Shown here: one piece after another, positions 23,110-36,429 of the stretch
How positions within the stretch are numbered: the first letter of the stretch is position 1
Layout: each line of letters opens with the position of its first letter
DNA from: Hetaerina americana
Taxonomy: Eukaryota; Arthropoda; Insecta; Odonata; Calopterygidae
Direction: 5' to 3'
NCBI GenBank assembly: GCA_022747635.1
Contig: JAKTNV010000001.1
Coordinates: 32,982,040-33,046,039 of the forward strand
DNA length: 64,000 nucleotides
Program-made: the position numbers and the translations under genes
The notes under the pieces: generated by a model
What the model saw: the letters and a program-made list of their open reading frames with translations, nothing else
What the model was told of the DNA's origin: nothing
Databases searched by the model: none

Positions 23110-25690
23110 TGTGTGGGCGAATTGAAAGTGAGTAACTTTTTTGTGCTTGCGTCCCGTTTCGTCTGCTGTAATAACTGCTCTATAGCTCCTTTCTTTTTGA
23201 AGGATTGATCTTCTTCTCCTGCCAGAATAAATAGTGAAATCACTGAGAAGTCATGTTTTTTTTTAATTCTTCTTGATATACTCATGTATCAGCTTAAATA
23301 TTGAAGTGAATCGCATCGTAGGACTAAGTCTTCCAAATGGCCTTGATGTTTGTGTCAGCGGGTTGATTGTCATGTGTTGGTTTATCTCTTAATCACATTG
23401 GATGAAGTGGGTTGTGTGTCTCCGGATTTATGCTTGGGCAACTCCGGTGTACGATAAAATGAACGAACCTAGGGTTGACGTATTCATTCCAATATGGGCC
23501 AGTTATGACTGAACCCAATGCCACCATTTAATTAAATGACACCATAATTTGTCATTTTTGGGGTCTTTTAATGGCGATTGTCGAATTATGGTTTTATTAA
23601 TTCGGTTTTACTATTTCTTGGAAGAATTAATTTTGAAATACTGATTTACTCGTTATCTCTGCGTTGGTTTGACGCGTCCAGACTCACCACATTAATCTTA
23701 CAAAGGTGAAACTTTAAGGCTCATTTTATAAAATTACGATTAAACAGACCAGGCTCAGCACTACATGTGTCTTTATTCAAGCATGTTTTCGTTAGCACAA
23801 TAGAATTATAATTGTAATTGAGTGGCCAAAGTTATTAAATTATATCTTGGTCCTCCAGCCACGTATACCGATAATATGTTTCAAGAAAGCCTGTTTTCAC
23901 GCTTTTTTGACGCTAATTTGAAAATTTTGGGTTCCTCGTTTATGAATCCAATCCAGTTTTGCCTGATTTCATTCTTTCACCCAACTACGTCTTACTGATT
24001 ACATACACTATCGTTCAGTTCATGTTTGCTTTTTACAACCTAAATGTTGCTACTTGGCACTTTTTTCCTAGCTAGTAGTACATATTGGACATCTCGAGCA
24101 CTAAGGGACATTAATTTTAAGAGCCTATTTATTATACTCAACATTTGGAAATCTCATTCGAAAAATGCTAATTCTACGTAGATTTTATTCAAAAATATTT
24201 CACTCATTTAATAATTTGACTTACTGCGTTCATTTCCTCCAAAATGCTCTTTTAAGTCTCTCCAGTATATTGGAAACAATTAAGTTTTTTTCAAACGCAT
24301 CTGTGTCTTTTTATTCAACCAAAACCTTTAAATGATTTATAGAGCCAGAGATGAATTCTTCAATTCTATTTTCTTCTTAATCTTGGAAGTTCTTGCGCTC
24401 ACCTTCCTGTTATGATCTGAATGATTGGTAGTGATCAGTTAGAATGCCAATGTATTGAGCAATGTAAGCAAAGAAACGGTCTTCGCAAGTATACTGAAGT
24501 GTTCGATATTTCTTAATCGTTGTAATATTCAGTTGATTTGGAGACGTTTAGGCCGGCTGGTTATAGCCACCATTGGAACACAGCAAATGATCTGAATACA
24601 TCTGTCGTTGAAACGTTATTCATGATTGCCGTAGGTGGAATACTATGTTGCAACCATTTTTAGCGCTGTTAATGTTATCAATGTACTTAATCACGCTGTT
24701 GTCATTATCCTTAAGGCTGCCTTCAAGCATCACAATTACCAAAATGTATCCCTTATTGATAAATCTTAATGAAACACTTTGCTTAACATATAAAACCGGA
24801 ATAATTTACACAGTAAAATAACTTACCCTCCTAGAAAATAAATAGTCGTGATTAGAGACGAAATAAAGCGATCGTTTCATTAAATGAACGTGTTATCTAC
24901 TCCGATATAACGATTGAAAAAGCTGTTGCTAGACCCAATATATTACGATATCATTGCTGTAGCATTATGTGTGTCATACGAAGGCGACTTAAAGGGATTG
25001 AGCATTAGATAGGGAAAATAGAAGTTCCAGTCAGCCAATCTTCGGATTGAAATGCTGGTGATAATGACGAAGGTGGATAAGAGGAAAACTCAATGAAGAA
25101 TTCATAAGGACTTTTAAAGAAGATTTTGAACGTACTTACTGAACTATTCTATTTTTTAAAGTTATAGAGGTGAAATAATTCTCTCTTTCTCCTTAGCAGA
25201 GGTAGAAAACATTTCTTTCGTGTAATTTCGTCAGATTTTGCTCACCCCGCGACACATATTACGCAATCGAATTACTTAAGCCAAAGAAGGAGATCTCTCT
25301 TGCCATTTGGTGAAAGGTAATTCGAGCACTCGTGGAATTAGCAATGCAAAATTTCGTGACGCATTAACATTTTCAGTCAAGTTATAAATCTTGTTTATAA
25401 AAAGCATAGTCCTGCCCATAACCCCAAATGTCCTCATCGAAAAATTCAGTTTTCTGATCCTGTGTACCCAGCAGCATTATACTACGTGCATAAGAACCGA
25501 GTAAACTACTGTTGAAATAACTACCAACGATTCTTAAGTACACTACGGAAGAGCAAGTCTGCAAAGAATCGCCTCTTAAGAAAGTGGGGAAGAAGTTAAC
25601 AGCTTCTATACACTTAATATTGTATGTCACAGCAGTCATTTATTAGTATATTTGTAATTTCCTTCCTCAGCTGTTTTCATTATCTTCAAT
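23110..25690. other. AT-rich DNA, nothing recognised
   Basis: About 2.6 kb with only short frames. The minus-strand frame at 25382-25639 (85 residues) has no recognisable motif. Confidence 0.45.
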
Positions 25691-25720
25691 TAAGTTGCTG
25701 TTTTGCTCACCACTCTGCAG

Positions 25721-25877
25721 AGAACGACGAAAATGGAAACGATTCGTCCTCTCAACCGGAAGTGCTAGTCGTCCTGGAATAAAGGATTCCCCGAATTCTA
25801 CTTCCCATCAAGCTACTAATCATGAAAAAAGCGATATTCTGGAAAGAGGAAAAGTTAAGAAATTCGAGCTTGCATAA
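25721..25877 (+). CDS. Candidate terminal exon (weak)
   Basis: A good splice-acceptor context, TGCTCACCACTCTGCAG, ends at 25720. From there a frame with hydrophilic, non-repetitive sequence (RERRKWKRFVLSTG, then SASRPGIKDSPNSTS, ending KVKKFELA) runs to a stop at 25875-25877. A second frame from the same acceptor encodes ENDENGNDSSSQPEVLVVLE and stops near 25782. No domain is recognised, no partner exon was found and codon use cannot be compared. It could easily be chance, but it is one of the few acceptor-plus-frame combinations in the window that is not low complexity or transposon. Confidence 0.18.
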
Positions 25878-25889
25878 TGAGTTTCCTTT

Positions 25890-27080
25890 AATTAAGAGGC
25901 CACGGGTGCCGTCTTGAAATCGTATCGCACGGACTTTTTCGTGTCCCTTATCAAACGGATTTCGCAGCGAAGTCAGGATGTCGCCGGATGCACTTAGATT
26001 ATCGCAGAAGAGAGACGAGGGGAGGATCGGGAGAGACGAGGTAAGGACATGACAGTAACCAACCGCATGTCCGATTTTAGCATTATTAGAAGTCAAGCAT
26101 AATCTTATGTTCCTTTGAAAGCAATGGAGAGTATAACAGTTTTAAGTTCGGTGAGAACTCATGGGTACGAAACTCCGCACCGGAAATACTGTTCAGCTAT
26201 CGTAGCAGAGAAGAATTTGGAAGGAAGTATTATGCATGAGTAATATTATCATTGGCCTTCTACTGTTTTTGGGCAAGTTATATGACCGTTGGCTTTGTTG
26301 AATTTAAGTAAAATCATGTTCGGGTTGAATTATTGTTAAAATATAATAACGCCCTTAAAAGTAAGGCGAAATAGTACTGACAAGCTAAAAGTTGAGATAT
26401 TACATTAGCATACTCGTGACCGTAAATCGAAGGAGCAGAAGAAAATGAATTGGATGTATCCCTATTAACACTTTAATGAAAACCGATAAATAACGGTGGA
26501 AACGTCAGTTAATATTGGTTAATCTCCCTTGAAGGAGGAGCTAGAACCTTCTCGCCGACTGAGATTGGCTTAGGGGCCATTTATCCACGTGTGTAGGGAA
26601 TATATTTTAATGTAAGCCTAACATTTTTGTCAAAAAGAATGCGATACATTCTTCTTAAAGCGTAGAATCTGAGAAGCCTTTTTATGAGATAGTGAGTCGT
26701 ACAATTCGTATAAAATGGTTAATTTTAGCCTCATGATGGCGCGATCATTCGGCCCTTTCACCAGACTAGGAGCTATCCACGCAGTAGAAAATATTGGGCA
26801 ATGAGGCCACCTTAAGCAACTGCGGGGTTGCTGTAGCAACCGTCAACCTGCGGAGGTTCCAGGAAAGGGCGAAATTTACTTTAAAGACTACCTTAATCAC
26901 CTAACCATTTGACTGTGCTGTTAAGATTTACTTACTCATTTGAATGTTTTACCACGAAACCTCCCCTCGTTTGTTTTCTTGGATAAAATTATCAGATAGC
27001 ATTTTGCTTTGGTCAGTAATTAAATGTTCCATTTATTTTAACTTCTCGCCACAGTAGATGACACTAAAATTGGTTTTGAT
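25890..27080. other. Unique DNA, nothing recognised
   Basis: Mixed composition, short frames only. Confidence 0.4.
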
Positions 27081-27084
27081 GATC

Positions 27085-27205
27085 GAGGGAGGAGGCCATC
27101 TCGCACGAAACCTAACGGCGTGTGAGGCATTGACACTACCAAGGCCAGATCCTTGGTTCGGTCAGTAGGAGTCTCCACTCACTAGACGACCACATCTCTT
27201 TCATT
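27085..27205 (+). mobile_element. Degraded tRNA-derived SINE head
   Basis: TAACGGCGTGTGAGGCATTG (27111-27130) with CCTTGGTTCGGTC (27150-27162) resembles an A box followed at tRNA spacing by a B box with one or two substitutions. Sequence after it (CTAGACGACCACATCTC) resembles the start of a SINE body. It is too degraded for a firm call. Confidence 0.35.
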
Positions 27206-27209
27206 CGTA

Positions 27210-28415
27210 TAGTTGAGAGTTACGATTGTATGCAGCTTGTTTTGTCAATTTAGAGTGAGCTTGTGAGTCGAGCACTTCCGTAACTATTCTTATTTTCGGA
27301 AAACAGTTATCTAAAGTGGGCGCACTTCCGAAGGAGAGTGCTAATATCTTGAAGTGTAGCAAGATCCAAACCTCCTGAAAACAAATTAACACCCGACAAT
27401 CTCCTCGTATCTCTTGTGACGCGTTCCTCCGCAGTGGAAAGTTATTATCTGCAACGCAGTGACTATGAATTAAATTCAATTTTAGTTCACGGGTACTTCA
27501 TCTGTGGCTTGAAATTTTTGAATTATACTGCAATTAAAATTCTTCATACCGATTGGTAATCAAGTAATACCTCTATTTACGGACAATGTCTCTTAACTGA
27601 GGTTCATAATTAAAAAAAATTGACCCACTCATTCGATATCTTTTCAATGTGGTCAATTTATCATGGCAATTAGCGGAGGATAGTTTTAGGCTTTTTAACT
27701 TAAATTATCATTTCATCGGATGCTGCTTTCATTTGAAAAAATGTTTTAAAAAGTAATATTTAATTTATTTATGAATTTTTCAAATAGTTACCGGCAATTA
27801 TGTTGATACTGATATTAATTCGAAGAGAACCCCGGAAATAGTATTAAATGAACTAACTATAATTCAAAATATTAAATGGAGAACTACCATAGTGTTTCTT
27901 CTCATTTTTGTGAATGATATTCTACACGTACTTCTAAAGATAGACTTCGTGGTCTCAATGTACCTTAAGTAAAGGAACCACGTGCATCTATTTACAAATT
28001 AGCAATTTATATCCGAATAATTGGTGATGGTTTTTTATTTAAAAAATATTACTGACAGCATGGTTATTTTGCATATGTGTGAAACACCATAGCCACAGTC
28101 TGTTGTTCCGTGGAACATAGGAATGGGGTGATCAGATGTCCCTCTTTTCCTTCATGTTTAACCTGCTCCTACCTTTCTTTTTGGATAATGTCTTAATTTC
28201 TTTATTATCTACATATTTCTCATGAATGGCGTCACACTTCCATTTATATGCAGCACTCTTATGAACTAATAGTCATTATACTGCCAATTGCCTCGTTTAG
28301 CTCCTTGTATTAAGTTGGAGTTATAATCTTTCAAACTTTTAATATATTTGTAGCCTTTAAATGTACTTTTTCAATTGGGTAATGTATGGGCATGTTCTCC
28401 ACATGGCATTCAAGA
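27210..28415. other. AT-rich DNA, nothing recognised
   Basis: Short frames only. Confidence 0.45.
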
Positions 28416-28420
28416 TTATG

Positions 28421-28495
28421 ACACCGCCGTAGTTCAAATGTGGTTCCTCTGGGTGGGAAGCCAGTTCACTAGACACCTCACCCACCCAATTCTCG
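28421..28495 (-). mobile_element. SINE head relic, same family as 21.8 kb
   Basis: On the minus strand the sequence contains ACTGGCTTCCCACC and CGGCGGTGT in the same order and nearly the same spacing as the tRNA-like head of the intact SINE (21846-21892). The B box is decayed to CACATTTGAACTAC. The body is missing. Confidence 0.45.
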
Positions 28496-28959
28496 CTTTC
28501 CTCTAAAATTCACTTCAATATATATTTTACACTTTCGAAGTTTCCTAACGGCGAACGCAGTGGAAGATGAAGACTGCAGGTAGTTCATTATTTATAGGCA
28601 GTGGAAAGTGTAAATTATTCACGATTCATGAATGCAGTTATGCCCCGAATTCTCTTTATATTCGCACAAGAGTGATATACGGAATGATAGGGAAACTTTT
28701 GTCTTCAGGAAGCATATGTAACTTAATAAGAATTACTCTTTCATGATCCTGCTTCGCCTTTTGGATAGCCGTTTAGATTATCCGTAGTATTAGTGCTTTT
28801 TCCGGATTAAAACAGTTCTTTCGGAAACAGCGTGCCCAGTGTTGGAAGGTTTTTCTTTTTTCTCGTCGAAAATCAGACGTCCGAGGAAAGTTTATATTTC
28901 AAAGTAATTTCCACCCATTTCCATCAATTTCCCCGTTGTTTATACCCTCTCTCCAGTCC

Positions 28960-29300
28960 ATCGTCCGCTCTTTCTCTCTTCACCGAGAACGGAAGCACCG
29001 AAAGGTTAACTCCTTTGCCTTCTCTCGCTTCCACCATTTAATTTCCTTCCAACTTCTATTGTATCGTTCCCTTTTATTCATATTACATCCAAGCTCCGCT
29101 AAAACCTTTACCTCGATTCACCGTCGTCTCTTTTGTGCGGAGAAAGAGAGAGAGAGAGAGAAAACCATTGAAAAGGATAAAAATAACAACCGTGCTAGAG
29201 ACGGTGATGAACAGGGGAGGGCCAAGGAGTGACGAGATGGAGGGGATTGTTAGTGGGCAGCTGAAGGGGTGAATCGGGGAGAGAATGTCTACCACCGTTC
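28960..29300. other. Small GC-richer island with (GA)n
   Basis: CT-rich on the plus strand from 28960 to 29060, then a short GA run at 29146-29161 and purine-rich sequence to about 29285. Frames here are composition-driven. Confidence 0.45.
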
Positions 29301-29309
29301 CCACCTCAC

Positions 29310-29980
29310 TTCGAACATCATAAAGGGCGCACATAATGTACACGATCGCCACGCTGTGGAGGCAAAATGGATATAAGGAACAGTGTAACCGTTTTATCGT
29401 TTTTTGGTTCCCCTTTGTATTTTCCTGTCTAAGATAATGTGCATACTGTGGGGAATCTTTTCCTGTGATCTCTTCGCAGTGTGTTGCAACAATTTAAGAA
29501 TTTTGATTTTTCTCGAGATACATCTTACCGAGAACACTTCACCCACGGAGTCGGAAGTCTCAAATCATTTAATTTTCAAGTCTTTTCACTCACTTAATCT
29601 TCAACCTCAATTATATTATGATTTTCTGTAAGTAATTCCCGAGTGAGAAGAATAAAAACATCCATTCGAAGATCTTCAAAATTCAGCATTCATTTGCATC
29701 AAATTGAATAACTTAGAGAAAATTATGTATTTTTTATTGGATTATGATGATTAGAGTTGGCTTCATTCAGCATAAAAATTCTTTTACCAATAATTCCACA
29801 TGTTCTGACATTTTGAAATTTACATCGGGACAAAGTGCATTTAAGTGCACGCGATGAAATTAAAAAAGAAATATATATTATTTTTCATTCAAAGCGTTAT
29901 TTTGGCATTAATGGTATGAAAGTGTCTCCAGTTTAACTATCATTTTGGATGTCGAAATCTGAATCGAGTAGGAGAGACAA
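29310..29980. other. AT-rich DNA, nothing recognised
   Basis: Short frames only. Confidence 0.45.
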
Positions 29981-29984
29981 AGAT

Positions 29985-30450
29985 TAGAGTGGGGGGGGAG
30001 TGATGAAAGCTTTAATGATAGTCGCGCGGAGGGGGGGAGAGTGTGAAAAGGATGCGGCTGGCGGGATGAATGTTTAGGCGTTAGCTAAGAAGGGTCCTAA
30101 CAACAGCTTGGATAAGGAGAGGAGACGGTCGCAACGAGTGGTTACGGGGAGCATTAAAATCCATCCTCATTAAAAGGAAAACGCTGGTATCGGGTTATCA
30201 TTTTTTCGGGGCTTGGGCCATATGGAAAAAAAACTTTTACGTGGGAGCTTTAATGACCAGAATTGTCCGAGGGGAGGCCGTCGTTGGAAGGCGGGGACCC
30301 ACGGGGAAGGGGAGGGGGCCGTGAGACGACGGTGGTGAGAGCGGGCGGGATAGGAGGGGATCGAAATCTCACAGGGGTTGAGGGGAGGTTGCGAACCTTT
30401 TCCGTGTGCAAACGCGCACCAGCCAAGCACATTCTACTTTCAGTTTTCCT
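29985..30450. other. GC-rich, purine-rich island
   Basis: Plus strand is G-rich (runs of G at 29993-30000 and 30030-30040). Opposed frames (30250-30462 minus, 30263-30511 plus) are shadows of each other with no domain. Confidence 0.45.
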
Positions 30451-30459
30451 TCGCCGTGC

Positions 30460-33400
30460 CATTATTAGAGAATATTTCGCAGGTTACGTGTATGAAATAC
30501 ATATTATTTAATAGTATTTTTAAGTCACTCATGGGTACGAACATGCAATGTGAAACGGCTGAAAGGTGTGCTTGGGAAGTCACCATATCTCGTACTCTGC
30601 TTGTCAGCGCGTTGATGAAGGGCACGGGTCGTCTGGCTGCCAGTCTTCTTCTTGTGCATCCGCAGAGGAAAATGAAATTGCCTTGAGATGTTCGTAAATT
30701 AAATCCCAGATTGCTAAAAGGCGGCCATAGGACAACCACTGACATTTAGTGTGCACCAAAGGATTAGGGGAAATAAATTTTATTCGGAATCAACCTATAC
30801 TTCAAAGAGTATTTCTTCTGTCAGAAAAGTGGTGAACTACCTCCAGTATAGTGGAGGCAGTTCGACCACTGGAGTGGAGTGCCTCTTTCGTGTACCTATA
30901 ATAAGTTCATAGTTTTTATCAATTTAACTCGATAATTATGTGATTTTATGAATCGCGTTTAGTATCGAAATATCTGAATGTGACACCTTTTCTCTAGGAA
31001 TTCACTCTTATTTCATTTATTATCATATTTTCGTGTTTTTTTTGTGGGAGTTGATCAAATTTGTTCGAAATATCTGTGGAAGGGAATTTAAGATACTAGG
31101 TCTCAATGAAAAAAGTGTGGGAGAAATTTCGAATTATAAGGATGAGAAGAGATGTCATTTTGCACTAGTCAGACGTCAGTTTGCATGCGACTTGCAATCA
31201 TGGTGCATAAGAATTTAATTTTTAACTAAAAATTGGAAATGAGAAGACTCATACTAAAAAAATCATTTCATCAACTGACGGAAAGAATAAAATGATTATT
31301 GGGAAACTTAGGGTGAAACCCACTAGAGGCACGAAGACTGCATCAGTAACTTAGATACAAAAACAAATATTACGGGATATATTTGACGCCAAGAGAATAA
31401 TTACAGCTATGCGTGGTAGCACTCTAATCAAAATCGCAAAGAGATGTTAAAGTATATAGACAATCAAACCAGCCGATATTGAAAATCGTTTTCCCGATCC
31501 CACATTTAGCGATATCAGCATTAGGAAAAACAAGGCAAAGCTATTTGACTACCCTAAAATAATTTTACTGCAATTGTATGATACATTTCAGGATCACTCT
31601 CCTTGATGACAATCACACGCTCCCTATCGTGGGGCCCTGTTATGCTCCGAAGGATAATACGTGCATATAGTTGTATTTTTCTTTCATAGTTACCCCACTT
31701 ACCCATTGGTCATCCTGCGTTGTTTGTTTCAGTTAGATATGCGATACCGATTTTTTAAGTTAGAAAAATTGGTTTATTTGTTATTAACCGTTGATTCCTT
31801 TGCGGCAAATCAATGACCAAAATGATAAAATCACCTATCAAATTAATTTTCGGTTTGAAGCCTTGAGATTTTGGAAATAATTTTGCATTGACCATGATGG
31901 TAAAGTGAATTTAGAATTCTTCACATTAAAGTTTTGTGTAAAATTTCACGGCATGCTAAAATGGACTTCTATTAATTAAAAAACAGTATTAGTGACCTAA
32001 GCATCGGAGGTGCGATTTTATTTGGCTATTATTTAATTGTATAATATTAATTGTTTCTCGTTTCGTTGCATTTAATTTTTATACGGAATTATATTTAAAA
32101 TCGAAAATATATTTGAAGAATGAATGCTATAATTTGCCAGAAATGACTTTTTAAAACGTTTTCATGCAAAATAGAGAATTGAAATACGTTTTAATATAAA
32201 ACACGCCAAATTAATTTCATTGAAATGCTTTTTTAAAGTTAAATATTATATGCTTACTTTGATAAATAATAGTATATTTATTAATGTTACAAATAAGGAG
32301 ATCCTGATCTTACTAAAATAAAGTTTTAAAACTCATTTGTCAAGCAACCTCTTGCTTCTGTGAATGGAAAATTTAGCTGCTCATAGAACTACGTAATGAT
32401 GGTCGAAGCTCAGGTGTGTGGGTAGTATTTCTCTTCACAAGAAATTTCCCTTAATAAATAAAGTGTTAATTATTGAATAATTGTTTAAATACAGCTGTGG
32501 AATTACCACTCGATCTAAACTGAGTTTAGAGCTCCATAGGTAGAGGAAAAATACCTGGTTATAACAAACATTAAGTAGATGATATTTCATATTTTTTCGG
32601 GACATAAAAATACGTTTATACTTTCCTGTGTAATTTCAGTTCAGCGAAGTATGGGGATCTCAAATTCTTTTTACGAGATAACTTCACTTTTAAAGTAACA
32701 CTATGTATGCAAAATATTCACTTCTATGATGATTTCTGCAGCGATGAAGTTTGCGATTAAAGATGCAAAATACTCTATAAACATGATCTGTATTTTCTAT
32801 CAGATGAACCTGAAAATGTTATACCCCAAGGAAACCTAGTTTGTAAATACATTTTCTAAGTCATGTCAGTTATTTTTCAATTTCAATATGAAGATTTTCC
32901 ACCAAGTCACACCAGATACAGTTTTATTTAGTAATGATAAGAGAAAAATTTTGGATAATTCTAGTTATATTTTGTCAAAAAGAGTTAAGAGTAAATGTGG
33001 ATAGTCAAAAAACATGTAGCTATTGTAATTTGTGGCCTTGGTCTTCATTTAATGACCCTGGAATTAGGAAAGTATTTTTTTAAAGAGAAGAAGATAACCA
33101 AAGGATAATGAATTTGATGTCGGTGTCAATAGCCAGTTCAAAATTTAGCACTGTCAAAATAACTTTCAATTACTGACGAGCGATTTTATTATAACGAGAA
33201 AATTGAAACTTGCTCTTTAAAATCAAAAAAGTAGTCACCATGATGAAATTTGGCAGTTACACCAGAATGAACTACTCGCTGATCACGAAGATCCACCCAG
33301 TATTAGATAAGTGGCGCATCTTTGGGCGAGAGTGAAAGTTTCTGGGATAGGTCCAAGGACCGAAAGGTGAAAGACAATGCGAAACACTGCAATAATTGCC

Positions 33401-34840
33401 CAAGGAGTTGCAGTCAAGCGTAAAAATGTATGATGAGATCGCATTCCTGCTGGTAAATTATTTCAGGGGTAAAAGAATCGTATATTGGAGTGGTAGCCAC
33501 TTATAAAAAAAACTCTAGTCAAAGCAGATTCAGGTAGGGTGGGGATGTGTGGATGAGAAGTTGTACAGGGATCGCTATGTTTCGGTTGAACCAAGTAGAA
33601 GCCCACCAAATAACGTGGAATACGGTCAAATTGAATGCTTGAATGTAATGATTTGGGGGTGCTAAGTGAAAAGTTTGGGCTAAAGGAACGACAAGTCAAA
33701 GAAAATATTGCCGGTCGAATTCCGCAATGAGAAATAGAAGTACTTATATATGGGCGTGGAGGCTTGTGGAGGCACCTTGCCGTGCTTCCGTCCTGTGGCA
33801 CCGAAAGATGTGATAAACATTAAACTCTGCGTATGTTATATAAATATTGGAATGATAATTAGCAGAAAAATAGAAAGAAATATTGGAGAGGTTCTGCTGG
33901 AAAACTGATTCGATTGAAGACAAAATTATGGTATTTTCAAAGACCCTAGTTAAAGAAAATATTAATATAAACTGCTACGACAGTATGAGCGTTTAGAGAG
34001 GAATATGATAATTCTAGGTTCAAATAATCCCTTTAAACTCGTTGGAACTTAGAATAAATTAAAACGACTGAATATTCTCAATCAACTTCTATAGGAACCT
34101 AATTACTCGAATGGAGTTACTCGTATTACTACTAAGGAAAAATGGAAGGAAAGGAAGAACAATAAAGATTTTGACACATACACGCGGAAGACATAATAAA
34201 TGAAGAACAATGAATGGCCACCAAGGGCGATTTCCACGTGATTGGGGAAGAAATTACGTGCCCCCTTCCACAAATAACATCCATTGAAAACAGAGGATGA
34301 AGAGAGGCTCATTCATTATGAACCGCAATTCGCCAATTCTTCAATGATCCACCACTATCAACTACCCGAAATCAATCAACACAAAAGTTGATTTTGTTGG
34401 GGATGATAGAGCTCACCGTATCTTAATTAGTTACATTTACGAAATTATACTCATGCGGGGTAGAGTGCCAGTTCCTTTACCGATGGCACCTGAAAGTTAT
34501 CTACAAAGTTCAGTTATCCAGAAAATTTCACCTCCCTCACTTGACTGCTGGCGATGGTCCTGTTCACATCTCTTTGCTATACCATGTTCTCTACAAATTT
34601 TTCTCTTCCCAATGATGGTTGCATGGTGGACCAAAATATAGTAATTGGATTATTTTGCTATTTTTATTTCATACGTAATTTATAGCCACTGAATTGATCT
34701 CTTGGTACGCTAGATTTTTTTCACTCCTCACAATGGAAAATATGGCAATCCAGTGCATTGCATAATTTTAGCCCAGGAAATGGATGGTTGGGTGAGAAGG
34801 CCTTAACGATAAAAAGCCAGCCTTTAGGCATGGGGTGGGG
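30460..34840. other. AT-rich DNA, no supported gene
   Basis: About 4.4 kb with one short hairpin at 30829-30869 (listed). A possible decayed Tc1-like piece at 33.3-33.8 kb was considered and rejected. Confidence 0.45.
30829..30869. repeat. Imperfect 41-nt hairpin
   Basis: GTGGTGAACTACCTCC (30829-30844) pairs with GGAGGCAGTTCGACCAC (30853-30869) with one mismatch and one bulge, around an 8-nt loop. Confidence 0.7.
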
Positions 34841-34849
34841 ACTGAATTC

Positions 34850-36420
34850 GCGGTAAACATTTTTCCTGCCTTCTGACTGTGAAGTTAAATTCTCCGAAAT
34901 CCCTACGGCTCCTCCACCTTCCTCTCCACACGAGTTTTCCTTCTCTAGCCTTTTCCCTGGCACATCGCCATTTCCAACCCTCCCCGCTCCCGCTCTTATT
35001 GCCCCTCGACTGAGGTAATCCCTCCCAGTTCCACGGATTGACACCGAGCGATGCTACCCTCGCCACCCCCCATTCATCTCCGTGGTCGGACCCCGCCCTC
35101 ACCCGCACCGCGCGGCGAGGAAGGTGGGATGTGTGCTCTCTCCCCCCTCTCCGATCCTCTCTTGCCTCCTAGCCCCTACCCCTAGCGCAATACCCAAAAC
35201 CCTCGCGAGCCCCGCTCAATTCTCTCGCCCGTCCGACCTCTCCACATTCAATGAGACGAGGGACCCAGACGACATGAGAGCATGCATACGCACGTGTGCA
35301 CATGCAGCTAACTTCCATGTGTTTCTGGGCGGGACACTCGTCGAGAAATGCGGCAACACGTGACGGAAAAACAAACGTGCGTCTCTCTCTGCTCCATCCC
35401 CGTGACCTACCCACCAGTGGGGTTGCTCATATCGAATCCTTATCAACAGGGAACATCGCCGGCGCCGGACATTAGGCATTCCCATCCACGCCATACTTTA
35501 GGAGCGCGGAGTCAACTCCGAACCATCAAAAACTCACACCCTCATGCTTCGTCCGTCAAAACCTCCCCCCGCTTCTCCCGCTCACATCCCTGTTTTCCAC
35601 CCCTCGCCCTCCCCCACCTCCCTTCTCTCTTCTCCCCTCGCGGTCGGCTTCAATTATCCGCGAGGTCTGTCCCAGAGGGCGCCCAGAGGTCTCGGTCCAA
35701 TATACCTGCCGCACACGACCCGAATCCTCTCTCCCGTAACTCCCCCTCCTCCCTCACGTTCCGGTCCCAACCCCCCGCCGCAGTTTCATTTCCCTCCCGC
35801 AGCCACCCAATTCCTCCCCCGCCCTCCCAGGCAGTTGGTCGTCCTCCTGCGAGTAAGTCCGGGGCCAACTCACGCCCCCCCTCCCCCGCGCTTCTTCTTC
35901 ATCCGACTCTCCCCCATTCTACCCCCATTTTCTTCCCTCGGACCCCCTCCTCTGTCACTTTCAACCGCGCTTCCCCCCCCCCTGCTTCTCCGCCGCCCGT
36001 GCCTACGTTCCCATCCTTTTCTCCCCCCCCGTTGTGAGAGCGTCGCGTGCGGGTGAAAGTGCTGCCATTAGCGGACGAGATTGAAACCATAAGTCACGAG
36101 TCGGCCGCCGTTAGAACCCCTTTAACAGGCTGCGAACATGGCCGCCGACGCCGCCCTCTCTCTCTTTCAAGCTCTCCCTCTTCTCTCCTTCTCCATACTC
36201 TACATCACTCCCTCCCCTAGATGTAATTTTTCCTTTCTCTCTCCGGCATTCTCTTTCCCCTATCTTCTGGTCTTCCCAATTTCTCCAGCTTCCTTTGTCT
36301 TCCCTGCCAGCGATCTTCTTACGGCGAAGACATTTTTCTTTCCTCGACCATTTCTTTTCCAATTCTGTCCTCCTTTCTTTATCGCCTCAAGGGTTGCAAT
36401 TCTCCCCACCCCGTAACAAC
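34850..36420. other. Large pyrimidine-rich GC island
   Basis: About 1.5 kb, CpG-rich, with the plus strand dominated by C and T, especially 35540-36040 and 36160-36400. The longest frames (35348-36037, 229 codons; 35544-36056, 170 codons; both plus) overlap in different frames and encode Pro/Ser-rich sequence, so neither is called. Between them, 36040-36150 is unbiased and less repetitive and could hold a transcription start. No TATA box, conserved domain or splice site was fixed. Confidence 0.5.
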
Positions 36421-36429
36421 CATCTCGAC

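Noticed and set aside
33200..33800. Possible Tc1-like transposase relic (NVMIWGC on the plus strand)
   Set aside because: Only one short match (to a V-M-V-W-G-C pattern); neighbouring family blocks could not be found, so it is not listed as an element.
35348..36056. Overlapping frames of 229 and 170 codons
   Set aside because: They occupy the same DNA in different frames, are Pro/Ser-rich and follow the pyrimidine bias of the island; no domain or splice signal.
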